A stretch of 64,000 bases of DNA from Episyrphus balteatus (GCF_945859705.1 NC_079135.1:25428179-25492178); one strand, 5' to 3'. Counted from the first letter of the stretch, positions 33,000-45,720 are shown. Notes: generated by a model not told the origin, from the letters alone. Translations and numbers: made by a program.

Positions 33000-34125
33000 T
33001 TGAAATTTAAAAATATGGTCACCGTAGCTATAGCTTATTTGAAAGTAGTGATGGGTACTATCGAATAAAAACTATCAAACTATCGATAGTTGTAAAATAT
33101 TCATTCATTCGATAGTTTTAAATCATTCATTCATTTAGTTACTATTTTCATTCGAATAGTTTTTTCATTCGAAAGTTTTGTTACTATTTTCATTCGAATA
33201 GTTTTTTTTTTATACGATATTTTTTTCATTCCAATAGTTTTTTTATACGATAGTTTTTTCATTTGAATAGTTTTTTTATTCGATAGTTTATTCGATAGTT
33301 TTATTCGATAGTTTTTATTCGAATGAATAAATGAATGAATGAATGAGCTATTTGATAGTTCAAATCATTCTGTTACTAACTATATATAGTTCGAATCATT
33401 CGATAGTTCCCATCACTATTTGAAAGGTTATAACCTTAAAACGCAACGTAAAGGTGAATTGTAATAAAGGAGTTTTTTAAAATTTAATCATTTAACAAAG
33501 TCAATAAGGGTAAAATTTCATCGCATTGGCTATTTTCTAAACGCAACGTCGTAAAAAGTTGAATTTTATTTTAGTCTATAGATAAATTAATTTTTTAAAT
33601 GACAGGGGTATATTGAACAAATTCTAAAAACTTCAAAATCAAGTTATAAAGTGTTAAAAAAAAAACAACTTTGCCAAAGTGGTTATTCTTGGTAGGGTAA
33701 ATTTGCTACAAAAATTAGAGTCATACCAATGAAAAGCTAGTAAAAATAAAACACAAATTTTTTTCAAAAGCACTGCGTTTTGAAATATAAATTTTTGAAA
33801 AACACCTACTTTTGTAAAGGTATTTTTACGTGTTTTTTTTATGTTAAAAAAAAAATTCCTAAGGTTTCAAACAAATAGGACGTATAGGTATTCGCCATAC
33901 GCATGCATGTGCAAAAAATTGAATTTCTAAAATAATAGAATAAAGAAAAACGGGAAAAAACAAGTTTTTCTGTCCAAATTTTTTGGCCGTTTCTAACCAT
34001 TTATTATTTGTATCGTTTTTTCTTTATTAGATATATAAATGAAATTAATGCTGTAGGCACATTATGTGTACAAAATTTCAATCAATTTCGTATGAACAAT
34101 TTTCAATAAGGATAAAATTATGTTC
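33000..34125 (-). repeat. Dispersed repeat family E, copy 2, split by a hAT MITE
   Basis: The sequence aligns in reverse complement with 57280-58015. Shared blocks include AGCTTATTTGAAAG, AACGCAA with GTCGTA, AGGACNTNTAGGT near GCATNCATGTGCAAAAA, and AAGGATAAAAT-type ends. The copy is interrupted at 33046-33418 by the hAT-type MITE. It has no coding potential. Confidence 0.65.
33046..33418. mobile_element. hAT-type MITE with 8-bp target duplication
   Basis: The inverted termini are TAGTGATGGGTACTATCGAA at the left and, in reverse complement, TAGTGATGGGAACTATCGAA at the right. An exact 8-bp duplication TTTGAAAG flanks the element (33038-33045 and 33419-33426). An 8-bp duplication and GTGATGGG-like ends are typical of the hAT superfamily. 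The 373-bp interior consists of degenerate repeats of TTCATTCGAATAGTTTTTT-like sequence and encodes nothing. The empty site is visible at 57980-58000. Confidence 0.88.
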
Positions 34126-34145
34126 TTTTTTTAACATGTTATATT

Positions 34146-34265
34146 GCTTGCATTCAAAAAATTTCATCTCTTTTTTTAGATGTGCAGCCATGAGTGAGGT
34201 GAATATTTTGAGTTGAAATAATAACCTTTCATATAATATTAAATTTATTGTACGTTATGATATAA
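34146..34265 (+). repeat. Short dispersed repeat, second copy
   Basis: TTGCATTCAAAAAATTTCAT, TTTTTTTAGATGTGCAGCC, GAGTGAGGTGAATATTTTG and TTAAATTTATTGTACGTTAT parallel the copy at 24660-24775. Confidence 0.55.
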
Positions 34266-35830
34266 AACAATTGATTTAAGGGTGAAGGAAGAAAAAAAGA
34301 TAGATTTTTTTGTTTTTTTTTTTCATAGAAAATTATTGTTTTCTATAAATAATTTTTTTTTTTTTTTTTTTCCATTTATTTTATTCTATAAACAAGCACT
34401 TTTTTGTTAAAATATATGCTGGCAGAACTTTGAAAAGAAGAATTTTAAACACACAGAAACAGAGTTTTGAAAAATCAGAAATTTCCGTTAAAAAAGCAGA
34501 ATTTTGAAAACCAGAATTTTGACGCGCTCCCAATTTTTTTGTCACGTTTCTTACTCCAACTCAAAAGCAAAATTGAGTACACAAATCTTTTTTAAACATC
34601 TTATTCTGTACAACACAGCTTATTAAGAATTTCAACGCGATATACAAGTCCTATATTTCCTGTTGACAGTATTACTGTTTCTCTATACTTAAACTCGTGT
34701 TCTTTAGCAAGCAAAAGATAATAATCCAAAACTTCTAATGACACTCAAGCATCGACGTTGAAATTAAATATTCGTATTCTATTCTTAATTGAAACTCTCT
34801 TTTCCAGTTGTATAGTATTATTTCAACATCCGTACAGAGCATTCGCACCCTTCCAATCCAACAAAAACCCTTCCTTCTACCATTCTTCGTTATAGAAGTT
34901 AACTACTAAGACAGCTTACAAGTTTCCTTAATTTGCATATATACGAGAGTATACAGAGTACCTATATATATTTACTCATTATACTCTCTGCGTATATATC
35001 CAAAAGCAAACTCTGAAGTAGCAAATTTTCACCAGCATTGCTGCATGTTTAGACACGAATTAACATCTTAAGTTTGTAATTAATCTTAACTTGGATTTAG
35101 TCTTATATAGCTATAAGCTAAGATCTTTTGGGGGTAAACAACAAGAGACATATCTTCACTATTCTACAGTAACGAAAGGAGTAGAATCAGTGTACCTTCC
35201 GATTCCGGTTTTGAAAATTGAAAATAGACAGAAAAAAAAATTACAGCACGATATTTAGATATTTTCCATGATGAAAATCTTTTGGCCAAGCTAAGAAAGT
35301 TCTTAACGTGGGTGAATCTTGATTTAAGATTTTATTTAGAAATTCCAAGACCGTATTATTACTTGTGTTATTGGAACGCATAGATTGTGGCATTCTTGTT
35401 CATGCAATTTAACTTCAACTTCTATTAAAATTACTTTGCTTACAGTTTAGCTCCAGAATAACTTTGCTACCGCAATCAGAGCATCTTTTGCGGCTGTTTA
35501 GTATTAATTTACACTATGGCAATGAGTATATAATTCTAAATTTTGCGTGGAGAGTCTGGAGAGTATTTTTGGATTTCTATAAAATTCTTAATATAATTTG
35601 ATTGGAATACTGTGGTGTAAGATAATGGTATTTAAACAATAAAACTCATAATCAGGAATATGGTTTACATAAGATAATACATTAAGGTAATTTTTTTACA
35701 CTTACATTTCAGACTTTTGTTGGAAATACCCAACAAAAAATATGAGCCCCTAATATTAATATTACGTATTCGCCCTGTAAGCCTGCGGTTTAAATTGCAG
35801 TATTTTATGCTATGTCAAAAAACATGTGTG
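34266..35830. other. Unassigned DNA left of the minisatellite
   Basis: AT-rich DNA with T runs to about 34400 is followed by more balanced, probably unique host sequence up to the array. No gene or repeat family was recognised. Confidence 0.4.
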
Positions 35831-36000
35831 GAGAATATCCCGAAGATGTCCCGAGCATGTCCCGAAGATGTCCCAAAGATGTCCCGAGAATGTCCCGAGC
35901 ATGTCCCGAAGATGTCCCGAGCATGTCCTGAAGATGTCCCGAGCATGTCACGAGCATGTCCCGAGAATAACCCGAAGATGTATTGAGCATGTCCCAAGCA

Positions 36001-36875
36001 TGTCCCAAAGATGTCAAGAAGATGTCCCGAAGATGTCCCAAAGATGTCCCGAGAATGTCCCGAACATGTCCCGAGCATGTCCCGAGCATGTCCCGAGAAT
36101 GTCCCGAGCATGTCCCGAGCATGTCCCGAAGATGTCCCGAGCATGTCCCGAGTATGTCCCGAGCATGTCCCGAGCATGTCCCGAGAATGTCCCGAGCAAG
36201 TCCCGAAGATGTCCCGAGCATGTCCCGAAGATGTCCCGAGCATGTCCCGAGTATGTCCCGAGCATGTCCCGAGCATGTCCCGAGAATGTCCCGAGTATGT
36301 CCCAAAGATGTCCTGAGCATGTCCCGAGAGTGTCCCGAGCATGTCCCGAAGATGTCCCAAAGATGTCCCGAGAATGTCCCGAGCTTGTCCCGAGCATGCC
36401 CCGAGCATGTCCCGAGCATGTCCCGAGAATGTCCCGAGCATGTCCCGAAGATGTCAAGAAGATGTCCCGAAGATGTCCCAAAGATGTCCCGAGAATGTCC
36501 CGAACATGTCCCGAGCATGTCCCGAGCATGTCCCGAGAATGTCCCGAGCATGTCCCGAGCATGTCCCGAAGATGTCCCGAGCATGTCCCGAGTATGTCCC
36601 GAGCATGTCCCGAGCATGTCCCGAGAATGTCCCGAGCATGTCCCGAAGATGTCCCGAGCATGTCCCGAAGATGTCCCGAGCATGTCCCGAGTATGTCCCG
36701 AGCATGTCCCGAGCATGTCCCGAGAATGTCCCGAGTATGTCCCAAAGATGTCCTGAGCATGTCCCGAGAGTGTCCCGAGCATGTCCCGAAGATGTCCCAA
36801 AGATGTCCCGAGAATGTCCCGAGCTTGTCCCGAGCATGCCCCGAGCATGTCCCGAGCATGTCCCGAGAATGTCCC
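36001..36875 (+). repeat. 440-bp tandem duplication within the minisatellite
   Basis: The variant pattern starting ATGTCAAGAAGATGTCCC at 36011 recurs at 36451. CCCAAAGATGTCCTGAGCAT at 36301 recurs at 36741. Both offsets are 440 bp, exactly 40 units. One difference seen is GAGCAAG in the first copy against GAGCATG in the second. This is a recent segmental duplication in register. Confidence 0.9.
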
Positions 36876-37960
36876 GAGAATGTCTCGAGCATGTCCCGAA
36901 GATATCCCGAGCATGTCCCGAGCATGTCCTCAGTATGTACCGAGCATGTCCCGAAGTTGTCCCGAAGATGTCCCGAGCATGTCAAGAACATGTCCCGAGC
37001 ATGTCCCAAGCATGTCCCGAGCATGTCCCGAGCATGTCCCGAGCATGTCCCGAGCATGTCCCGAGCACGTCCCGAGCATGTCCCAAGCATGTCCGGAAGA
37101 TGTCAAGAAGATGTCCGAGCATGTCCCGAAGATGTCCCGAGCATGTCCCGAGCATGTCCCGAGAATGTCCCGAACATGTCCCGAGCATGTCCCGAGCATG
37201 TCCCGAGAATGTCCCGAGCAAGTCCCGAGCATGTCCCGAGCATGTCCCGAGAATGTCCCGAGCATGTCCCGAGCATGTCCGGAAGCTGTCTCGAAGATGT
37301 CCCGAAGCTGTCTCGAGCATGTACCGAAGATGTCCCGAAGATGTCCCGAGTATGTCCCGAAAATGTCCCGAGCAAGTCCCGAGCATGTCCGGAAGATGTC
37401 AAGAAGATGTCCGAACATGTCCCGAAGATGTCACGAGCATGTCCCGAAAATGTCCCGAGCAAGTCCCGAAGATGTCCAGAAGATGTCCCGATCATGTCCC
37501 GAGAATGTCCCTAAGATGTCCCGAAGATGTCCCGAGCATGTCCCGAGAATGTCCCGAAGATGTCCCGAAGATGTCCCGAAGATGTCCCGAAGATGTCCCG
37601 AAGATGTCCCGAAGATGTCCCGAAGATGTCCCGAAGATGTCCCGAAGATGTCCCGAGCATGTCCCGAGAATGTCCCCAAGATGTCCCGAAGATGTCCCGA
37701 AGATGTCCCGATGATGTCCCGAGCATGTCCCGAGAATGTCCCGAAGATGTACCGAAGATGTCCCGAAGATGTTCCGAGCATGTCCCGAAGATGTCCGGAA
37801 GATGTCCCGAGCATGTACCGAAGATGTCCCGAAGATTTCCCGAAGATGTCCCGAGCATGTCCCGAGAATGTCCCGAAGATGTCCCGAAGATGTCCCGAAG
37901 ATGTCCCGAAGATGTCCCGAAGATGTCCCGAAGATGTCCCGAAGATGTCCCGAAGATGTC

Positions 37961-39275
37961 CCACAGATATCCCGAAGATGTCCCGAAGATGTCAGGAAGA
38001 TGTCCCGAGCATGTCCTGAGAATGTCCCGAAGATGTCCCGAAGATTTCCCGAGCATGTCCCGAGAACGTCATGAAGATGTCCCGAAGATGTCCCGAAGAT
38101 GTCCCGAAGATGTCCCGAAGATGTCCCGAAGATGTCCCGAAGATGTCCCGAAGATGTCCCGAAGATGTCCCGAAGATGTCCCGAGCATATCCCGAGAATG
38201 TCCCGAAGATGTCCCGAAGATGTCCCGAAGATGTCCCGAAGATGTCCCGAGCATGTCCCGAAGATGTCCCGAAGATGTCCCGAAGATGTCCCGAAGATGT
38301 CCCGAAGATGTCCCGAAGATGTCCCGAAGATGTCCCGAGCATGCCCCGAAGATGTCCCGAAGATGTCCCGAAGATGTCCCGAAGATGTCCTGAAGATGTC
38401 CCAAAGATGTCCCGAAGATGTCCCGAAGATGTCCCGAGAATGTCCCGAGAATGTCCCGAAGATGTCCCGAATATGTCCCGAAGATGTCCCGAAGATGTCC
38501 CGAAGATTTCCCGAAGATGTCCCGAAGATGTCCCGAAGATGTCCCGAAGATGTCCCGAAGATGTCCCGAAGATGTCCCGAAGATGTCCCGAAGATGTCCC
38601 GAAGATGTCCCGAAGATGTCCCGAGAATGTCCCGAAGATGTCCCGAAGATGTCCCGAAGATGTCCCGAAGATGTCCCGAAGATGTCCCGAAGATGTCCCG
38701 AAGATGTCCCACAGATATCCCGAAGATGTCCCGAAGATGTCAGGAAGATGTCCCGAGCATGTCCTGAGAATGTCCCGAAGATGTCCCGAAGCTTTCCCGA
38801 GCATGTCCCGAGAACGTCATGAAGATGTCCCGAAGATGTCCCGAAGATGTCCCGAAGATGTCCCGAAGATGTCCCGAAGATGTCCCGAAGATGTCCCGAA
38901 GATGTCCCGAAGATGTCCCGGAGATGTATGGAAGATGTCCCGAAGATGTCCCGAAGATGTCCCGAAGATGTCCTGAGAATGTCCCGAAAATGTCCCGAAG
39001 ATTTCCCGAGCATGTCCCGAGAACGTCATGAAGATGTCCCGAAGATGTCCCGAAGATGTCCCGAAGATGTCCCGAAGATGTCCCGAAGATGTCCCGAAGA
39101 TGTCCCGAAGATGTCAGGAAGATGTCCCGAGCATGTCCTGAGAATGTCCCGAAGATGTCCCACAGATATCCCGAAGATGTCCCGAAGATGTCAGGAAGAT
39201 GTCCCGAGCATGTCCTGAGAATGTCCCGAAGATGTCCCGAAGATTTCCCGAGCATGTCCCGAGAACGTCATGAAG
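37961..39275 (+). repeat. Higher-order block repeated three times in the minisatellite
   Basis: The marker CCACAGATATCCCGAAG occurs at 37961, 38709 and 39160. The spacings are 748 bp (68 units) and 451 bp (41 units). The first two markers are each followed by the same chain of variants (TCAGGAAG, TCCTGAGAATG, GAGAACGTCATGAAG), and the third by most of it. The blocks were copied as segments, in register with the 11-bp unit. Confidence 0.88.
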
Positions 39276-39652
39276 ATGTCCCGAAGATGTCCCGAAGATG
39301 TCCCGAAGATGTCCCGAAGATGTCCCGAAGATGTCCCGAAGATGTCCCGAGCATGTCCCGAGAATGTCCCGAAGATGTCCCGAAGATGTCCCGAAGATGT
39401 CCCGAGCATGTCCCGAAGATGTCCCGAAGATGTCCCGAAGATGTCCCGAAGATGTCCCGAAGATGTCCCGAAGATGTCCCGAGCATGCCCCGAAGATGTC
39501 CCGAATATGTCCCGAAGATGTCCCGAAGATGTCCCGAAGATGTCCCGAAGATGTCCCGAGCATGTCCCGAGAATGTCCCGAAGATGTCCCGAAGATGTCC
39601 CGAAGATGTCCCGAGCATGTCCCGAGCATGTCCCGAGCATGTCCCGAGCATG

Positions 39653-40180
39653 TCCTCAGTATGTACCGAGCATGTCCCGAAGTTGTCCCGAAGGTGTCCC
39701 GAGCATGTCAAGAACATGTCCCGAGCATGTCCCAAGCATGTCCCGAGCATGTCCCGAGCATGTCCTCAGTATGTACCGAGCATGTCCCGAAGTTGTCCCG
39801 AAGGTGTCCCGAGCATGTCAAGAACATGTCCCGAGCATGTCCCGAGCACGTCCCGAGCATGTCCCAAGCATGTCCGGAAGATGTCAAGAAGATGTCCCGA
39901 GCATGTTCCGAAGATGTCCCGAGCATGTCCCGAGCATGTCCCGAGAATGTCCCGAACATGTCCCGAGCATGTCCCGAGCATGTCCCGAGAATGTCCCGAG
40001 CAAGTCCCGAGCATGTCCCGAGCATGTCCCGAGAATGTCCCGAGCATGTCCCGAGCATGTCCGGAAGATGTCTCGAAGATGTCCCGAAGCTGTCCCGAGC
40101 ATGTACCGAAAATGTCCCGAAGATGTCCCGAGCATGTCCTCAGTATGTACCGATCATGTCCCGAAGTTGTCCCGAAGGTG
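39653..40180 (+). repeat. Repeated TCCTCAGTATGTACCG block in the minisatellite
   Basis: The marker occurs at 39653, 39763 and 40137, with spacings of 110 and 374 bp (10 and 34 units). It also occurs at 36927 in the left part of the array. The neighbouring variants (GAAGTTGTCCC, TCAAGAACATG) travel with it at the first two positions and at 36927. This links the 36.9 kb and 39.7 kb variant-rich zones by segmental copying. Confidence 0.85.
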
Positions 40181-43100
40181 TCCCGAAGATGTCCCGAGCA
40201 TGTCCCGAGTATGTCCCGAAGATGTCCCGAAGATGTCCCGAAGATGTCCTGAAGATGTCCCAAAGATGTCCCGAAGATGTCCCGAAGATGTCCCGAAGAT
40301 GTCCCGAAGATGTCCCGAAGATGTCCCGAAGATGTCCCGAAGATGTCCCGAGAATGTCCCGAAGATGTCCCGAAGATGTCCCGAAGATGTCCCGAAGATG
40401 TCCCGAAGATGTCCGGAAGATGTCAAGAAGATGTCCCGAGCATGTTCCGAAGATGTCCCGAGCATGTCCCGAGCATGTCCCGAGAATGTCCCGAACATGT
40501 CCCGAGCATGTCCCGAGCATGTCCCGAGCACGTCCCGAGCATGTCCCAAACATGTCCGGAAGATGTCAAGAAGATGTCCCGAGCATGTTCCGAAGATGTC
40601 CCGAGCATGTCCCGAGCATGTCCCGAGAATGTCCCGAACATGTCCCGAGCATGTCCCGAGCATGTCCCGAGAATGTCCCGAGCAAGTCCCGAGCATGTCC
40701 CGAGCATGTCCCGAGAATGTCCCGAGCATGTCCCGAGCATGTCCGGAAGATGTCCCGAAGCTGTCCCGAGCATGTACCGAAGATGTCCCGAAGATGTCCC
40801 GAGCATGTCCCGAGCATGTCAGAAAGATGTCTAGAGCATGTCCCGAGAATGTCCCGAGCATGTCCCGAGCATGTCCCAAGCATGTCCCGAGCATGTCCCG
40901 AGAATGTCCCGAGCATGTCCCGAGAATGTCCCGAGAATGTCAAGAGCATGTCCCGAGAATGTCCCGAGCATGTTCCGAGCATGTCCCGAGAATGTCCCGA
41001 GCATGTCCCCAGAATGACCCGAAGATGTCCTGAGCATGTCCCGAAGATGTCCCGAGCATGTCCCGAGAATGTCCCGAAGCTGTCCCGAAGATGTCCCGAA
41101 GATGTCCCGAAGATGTCCCGAAGATGTCCCGAGCATGTCCCGAGAATGTCCCGAAGATGTCCCGAAGATGTCCCGAAGATGTCCCGAAGATGTCCCGAAG
41201 ATGTCCCGAAGATGTCCCGAAGATGTCCCGAAGATGTCCCGAGCATGTCCCGAAGATGTCCCGAAGATGTCCCGAAGATGTCCCGAAGATGTCCCGAAGA
41301 TGTCCCGAAGATGTCCCGAAGAAGTCCCGAAGATGTCCCGAGCATGTCCCGAGAATGTCCCGAAGATGTCCCGAAGATGTCCCGAAGATGTCCCGAAGAT
41401 GTACCGAAGATGTCCCGAGATGTCCCGAAGATGTCCCGAAGATGTCCCGAGCATGTCCCGAGAATGTCCCGAAGATGTCCCGAAGATGTCCCGAAGATGT
41501 CCCGAAGATGTCCCGAAGATGTCCCGAAGATGTCCCGAAGATGTCCCGAAGATGTCCCGAGCATATCCCGAGCATGTCCCGAGAATGTCCCGAGAATGTC
41601 CCGAAGATGTCCCGAAGATGTCCCGAAGATGTCCCGAAGATGTCCCGAAGATGTCCCGAGCATGTCACGAGAATGTCCCGAAGATGTCAGGAAGATGTCC
41701 CGAGAATGTCCCGAAGATGTCCCGAAGATGTCCCGAAGATGTCCCGAAGATGTCCCGAAGATGTCTCGAAGATGTCGAGAAGATGTCCCGAGCATGTCCC
41801 GAAGATGTCCCGAAGATATCCCGAAGATGTCCCGAAGATGTCCCGAGCATGTCCCGAGAATGTCCCGAAGGTGTCCCGAAGATGTCCCGAAGATGTCCCG
41901 AAAATGTCCCGAGCATGTCCCGAGAATGTCCCGAAGATGTCCCGAAGATGTCCCGAAGATGTCCCGAGCATGTCCCGAGAATGTCCCGAGAATGTCCCGA
42001 GAATGTCCCGAAGATGTCCCGAAGATGTCCCGAGAATGTCCCGAAGATTTCCCGAAGATATCCCGAAGACGTCCCGAAGATGTCCCGAGCATGCCCCGAA
42101 GATGTCCCGAAGATGTCCCGAAGATGTCAGGAAGATGTCCCGAAGATGTCCCGAAGATGTCCCGAAGATGTCCCGAAGATGTCCCGAAGATGTCCCGAAG
42201 ATGTCCCGAAGATGTCCCGAAGATGTCCCGAAGATGTCCCGAAGATGTCCCGAAGATGTCCCGAGCATGTCCCGAAGATGTCCCGAAGATGTCCCGAAGA
42301 TGTCCCGAAGATGTCCCGAAGATGTCCCGAAGATGTCCCGAAGATGTCCCGAAGATGTCCCGAAGATGTCCCGAAGATGTCCCGAAGATGTCCCGAAGAT
42401 GTCAGGAAGATGTCCCGAGCATGTCCTGAGAATGTCCCGAAGATGTCCCGAAGATGTCCCCAAGATGTCCCGAGCATGTCCCGAGAATGTCCCGAAGCTG
42501 TCCCGAAGATGTCCCGAAGATGTCCCGAAAATGTCCCGAGCATGTCCCGAGAATGTCCCGAAGATGTCCCGAAGATGTCCCGAAGATGTCCCGAGCATGT
42601 CCCGAGAATGTCGCGAGAATGTCCCGAGAATGTCCCGAAGATGTCCCGAAGATGTCCCGAGAATGTCCCGAAGATGTCCCGAAGATATCCCGAAGATGTC
42701 CCGAAGATGTCCCGAGCATGTCCCGAGAATGTCCCGAGAATTTCCCGAAGATGTCCCGAAGATGTCCCGAGAATGTCCCGAAGATGTCCCGAAGATGTCC
42801 CAAAGATGTCCTGAAGATGTCCCGAAGATGTCCCGAGCATTTCCCGAAGATGTCCCGAAGATGTCCCGAAGATGTCCCGAAGATGTCCCGAAGATGTCCC
42901 GAAGATGTCAGGAAGATGTCCCGAGCATGTCCTGAGAATGTTCCGAAGATGTCCCAAAGATGTTCCGAAGATGTCCCGAAGATGTCCCGAAGATGTCCCG
43001 AAGATGTCCCGAAGATGTCCCGAAGATGTCCCGAAGATGTCCCGAAGATGTCCCGAAGATGTCCCGAAGATGTCCCGAAGATGTCCCGAAGATGTCCCGA

Positions 43101-43330
43101 AGATGTCCCGAAGATGTCCCGAAGATGTCCCGAAGATTTCCCGAAGATGTCCCGAGCATGTCCCGAAGATGTCCCGAAGATGTCCCGAAGATGTCCCGAA
43201 GATGTCCCGAGCATATCCCGAGAATGTCCCGAAGATGTCCCGAAGATGTCCCAAAGATGTCCCGAAGATGTCCCGAAGATGTCCCGAGCATGTCCCGAGA
43301 ATGTCCCGAAGATGTCCCGAAGATGTCCCG

Positions 43331-43770
43331 AAGATGTCAGGAAGATGTCCCGAAGATGTCCCGAAGATGTCCCGAAGATGTCCCGAAGATGTCCCGAAGA
43401 TGTCCCTAAGATGTCCCGAAGATGTCCCGAGCATGTCCCGAGAATGTCCCGAAGATGTCCCGAAGATGTCCCGAAGATGTCCCGAAGATGTCCCGAAGAT
43501 GTCCCGAAGATGTCCCGAGCATGTCCCGAGAATGTCCCGAAGATGTCCCGAAGATGTCCCGAGCATGTCCCGAAGATGTCCCGAAGATGTCCCGAAGATG
43601 TCCCGAAGATGTCCCGAGCATGTCCCGAGAATGTCCCGAAGATGTCCCGAAGATGTCCCGAAGATGTCAGGAAGATGTCCCGAAGATGTCCCGAAGATGT
43701 CCCGAAGATGTCCCGAAGATGTCCCGAAGATGTCCCTAAGATGTCCCGAAGATGTCCCGAGCATGTCCCG
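43331..43770 (+). repeat. 330-bp duplication within the minisatellite
   Basis: AAGATGTCAGGAAGATG at 43331 recurs at 43661, and the nearby TCCCTAAGATG variant recurs at the same offset. The offset of 330 bp is exactly 30 units. Confidence 0.85.
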
Positions 43771-44640
43771 AGAATGTCCCGAAGATGTCCCGAAGATGTC
43801 CCGAAGATGTCCCGAAGATGTCCCGAAGATGTCCCGAAGATGTCCCGAGCATGTCCCGAGAATGTCCCGAAGATGTCCCGAAGATGTCCCGAGCATGTCC
43901 CGAAGATGTCCCGAAGATGTCCCGAAGATGTCCCGAAGATGTCCCGAAGATGTCCCGAAGATGTCCCGAGCATGTCCCGAGAATGTCCCGAAGATGTCCC
44001 GAAGATGTCCCGAAGATGTCCCGAAGATGTCCCGAAGATGTCCCGAAGATGTCCCGAAGATGTCCCGAAGATGTCCCGAAGATGTCCCGAAGATGTCCCG
44101 AAGATGTCCCGAAGATGTCCCGAAGATGTCCCGAAGATGTCCCGAAGATGTCCCGAAGATGTCCCGAGCATGCCCCGAAGATGTCCCGAAGATGTCCCGA
44201 AGATGTCCCGAAGATGTCCCGAAGATGTCCCGAAGATGTCCCGAAGATGTCCCGAAGATGTCCCGAAGATGTCCCGAAGATGTCCCGAGAATGTCCCGAG
44301 AATGTCCCGAAGATGTCCCGAATATGTCCCGAAGATGTCCCGAAGATGTCCCGAAGATTTCCTGAAGATGTCCCAAAGATGTCCCGAGCATGCCCCGAAG
44401 ATGTCCCGAAGATGTCCCCAAGATGTCACGAAGATGTCCCGAGCATGTCCCGAGAATGTCCCGAAGATGTCCCGAAGATGTCCCGAGCAGGTCCCGAGAA
44501 TGTCCCGAAGATGTCCCGAAGATGTCCCGAAGATGTCCCGAAGATGTCCCGAGCAGGTCCCGAGAATGTCCCGAAGATGTCCCGAAGATGTCCCGAAGCT
44601 GTACCGAAGATGTCCCGAAGATGTCCCGACCATGTCCCGA

Positions 44641-44660
44641 AGATTCCCGGGGCATGTCGG
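44641..44660. other. Orientation switch of the minisatellite
   Basis: Plus-strand units end with CCCGAAGATTCCC. The next bases, GGGGCATGTCGGGACATC, already read as the reverse complement. The switch happens within about 20 bases with no foreign spacer. The roughly 1.85 kb right arm could pair with the adjacent left arm as a very large imperfect hairpin. Confidence 0.92.
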
Positions 44661-44870
44661 GACATCTTCGGGACATCTTCGGGACATCTTCGGGACATCT
44701 TCGGGACATCTTCGGGACATCTTTGGGACATCTTCGGGACATCTTCGGGACATCTTCGGGACATCTTCGGGACACCTTCGCGACATCTTCGGGACATCTT
44801 CGGGACATCTTCGGGACATATTCGGGACATCTTCGGGACATGCTCGGGACATCTTCGGGACATCTTCGGG

Positions 44871-45720
44871 ACATCTTAAGGACATCTTCGGGACATCTTC
44901 GGGACATCTTAAGGACATCTTCGGGACATTTTCGGGACATCTTCGGGACATCTTCGGGACATCTTCGGGACACCTTCGGGACATTCTCGGGACATGCTCG
45001 GGACATCTTCGGGACATCTTCGGGACATCTTCGGGACATGCTCGGGACATCTTCGGGACATCTTCGGGACATCTTCGGGACATCTTCGGTACATCTTCGG
45101 GGCATGCTCGGGACATCTTCGGGACGTCTTCGGGACATCTTCGGGACATCTTCGGGACATCTTGGGGACATCTTCGGGACATCTTCGGGACATCTTCGGG
45201 ACATCTTCGGGACATCTTCGGGACATCTTCGGGACATCTTCCATACATCTTCGGGACATCTTCGGGACATCTTCGGGACATCTTCGGGACATCTTCGGGA
45301 CATCTTCGGGACATCTTCGGGACATCTTCGGGACATTCTCGGGACATGCTCGGGACATCTTCTTGACATCTTCGGGACATCTTCGGGACATCTTCGGGAC
45401 ATCTTGGGGACATCTTCATGACATCTTCGGGACATCTTCGGGACATCTTCGGGACATCTTGGGGACATCTTCGGGACATCTTTGGGACATCTTCGGGACA
45501 TCTTCGGGACATCTTCGGGACATCTTCGGGACACCTTCGGGACATCTTCGGGACATCTTCGGGACATCTTCGGGACATATTCGGGACATCTTCGGGACAT
45601 GCTCGGGACATCTTCGGGACATCTTCCTGACATCTTCGGGACATCTTCGGGACATCTTAAGGACATCTTCGGGACATCTTCGGGACATCTTAAGGACATC
45701 TTCGGGACATTTTCGGGACA
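44871..45720 (-). repeat. About 780-bp duplication within the inverted arm
   Basis: ACATCTTAAGGACATC at 44871 recurs at 45652 (781 bp, 71 units). A GGGACACCTTCG variant about 100 bases upstream recurs at 759 bp (69 units), so two extra units separate the copies. The inverted arm therefore expanded by the same in-register process as the main arm. Confidence 0.82.
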
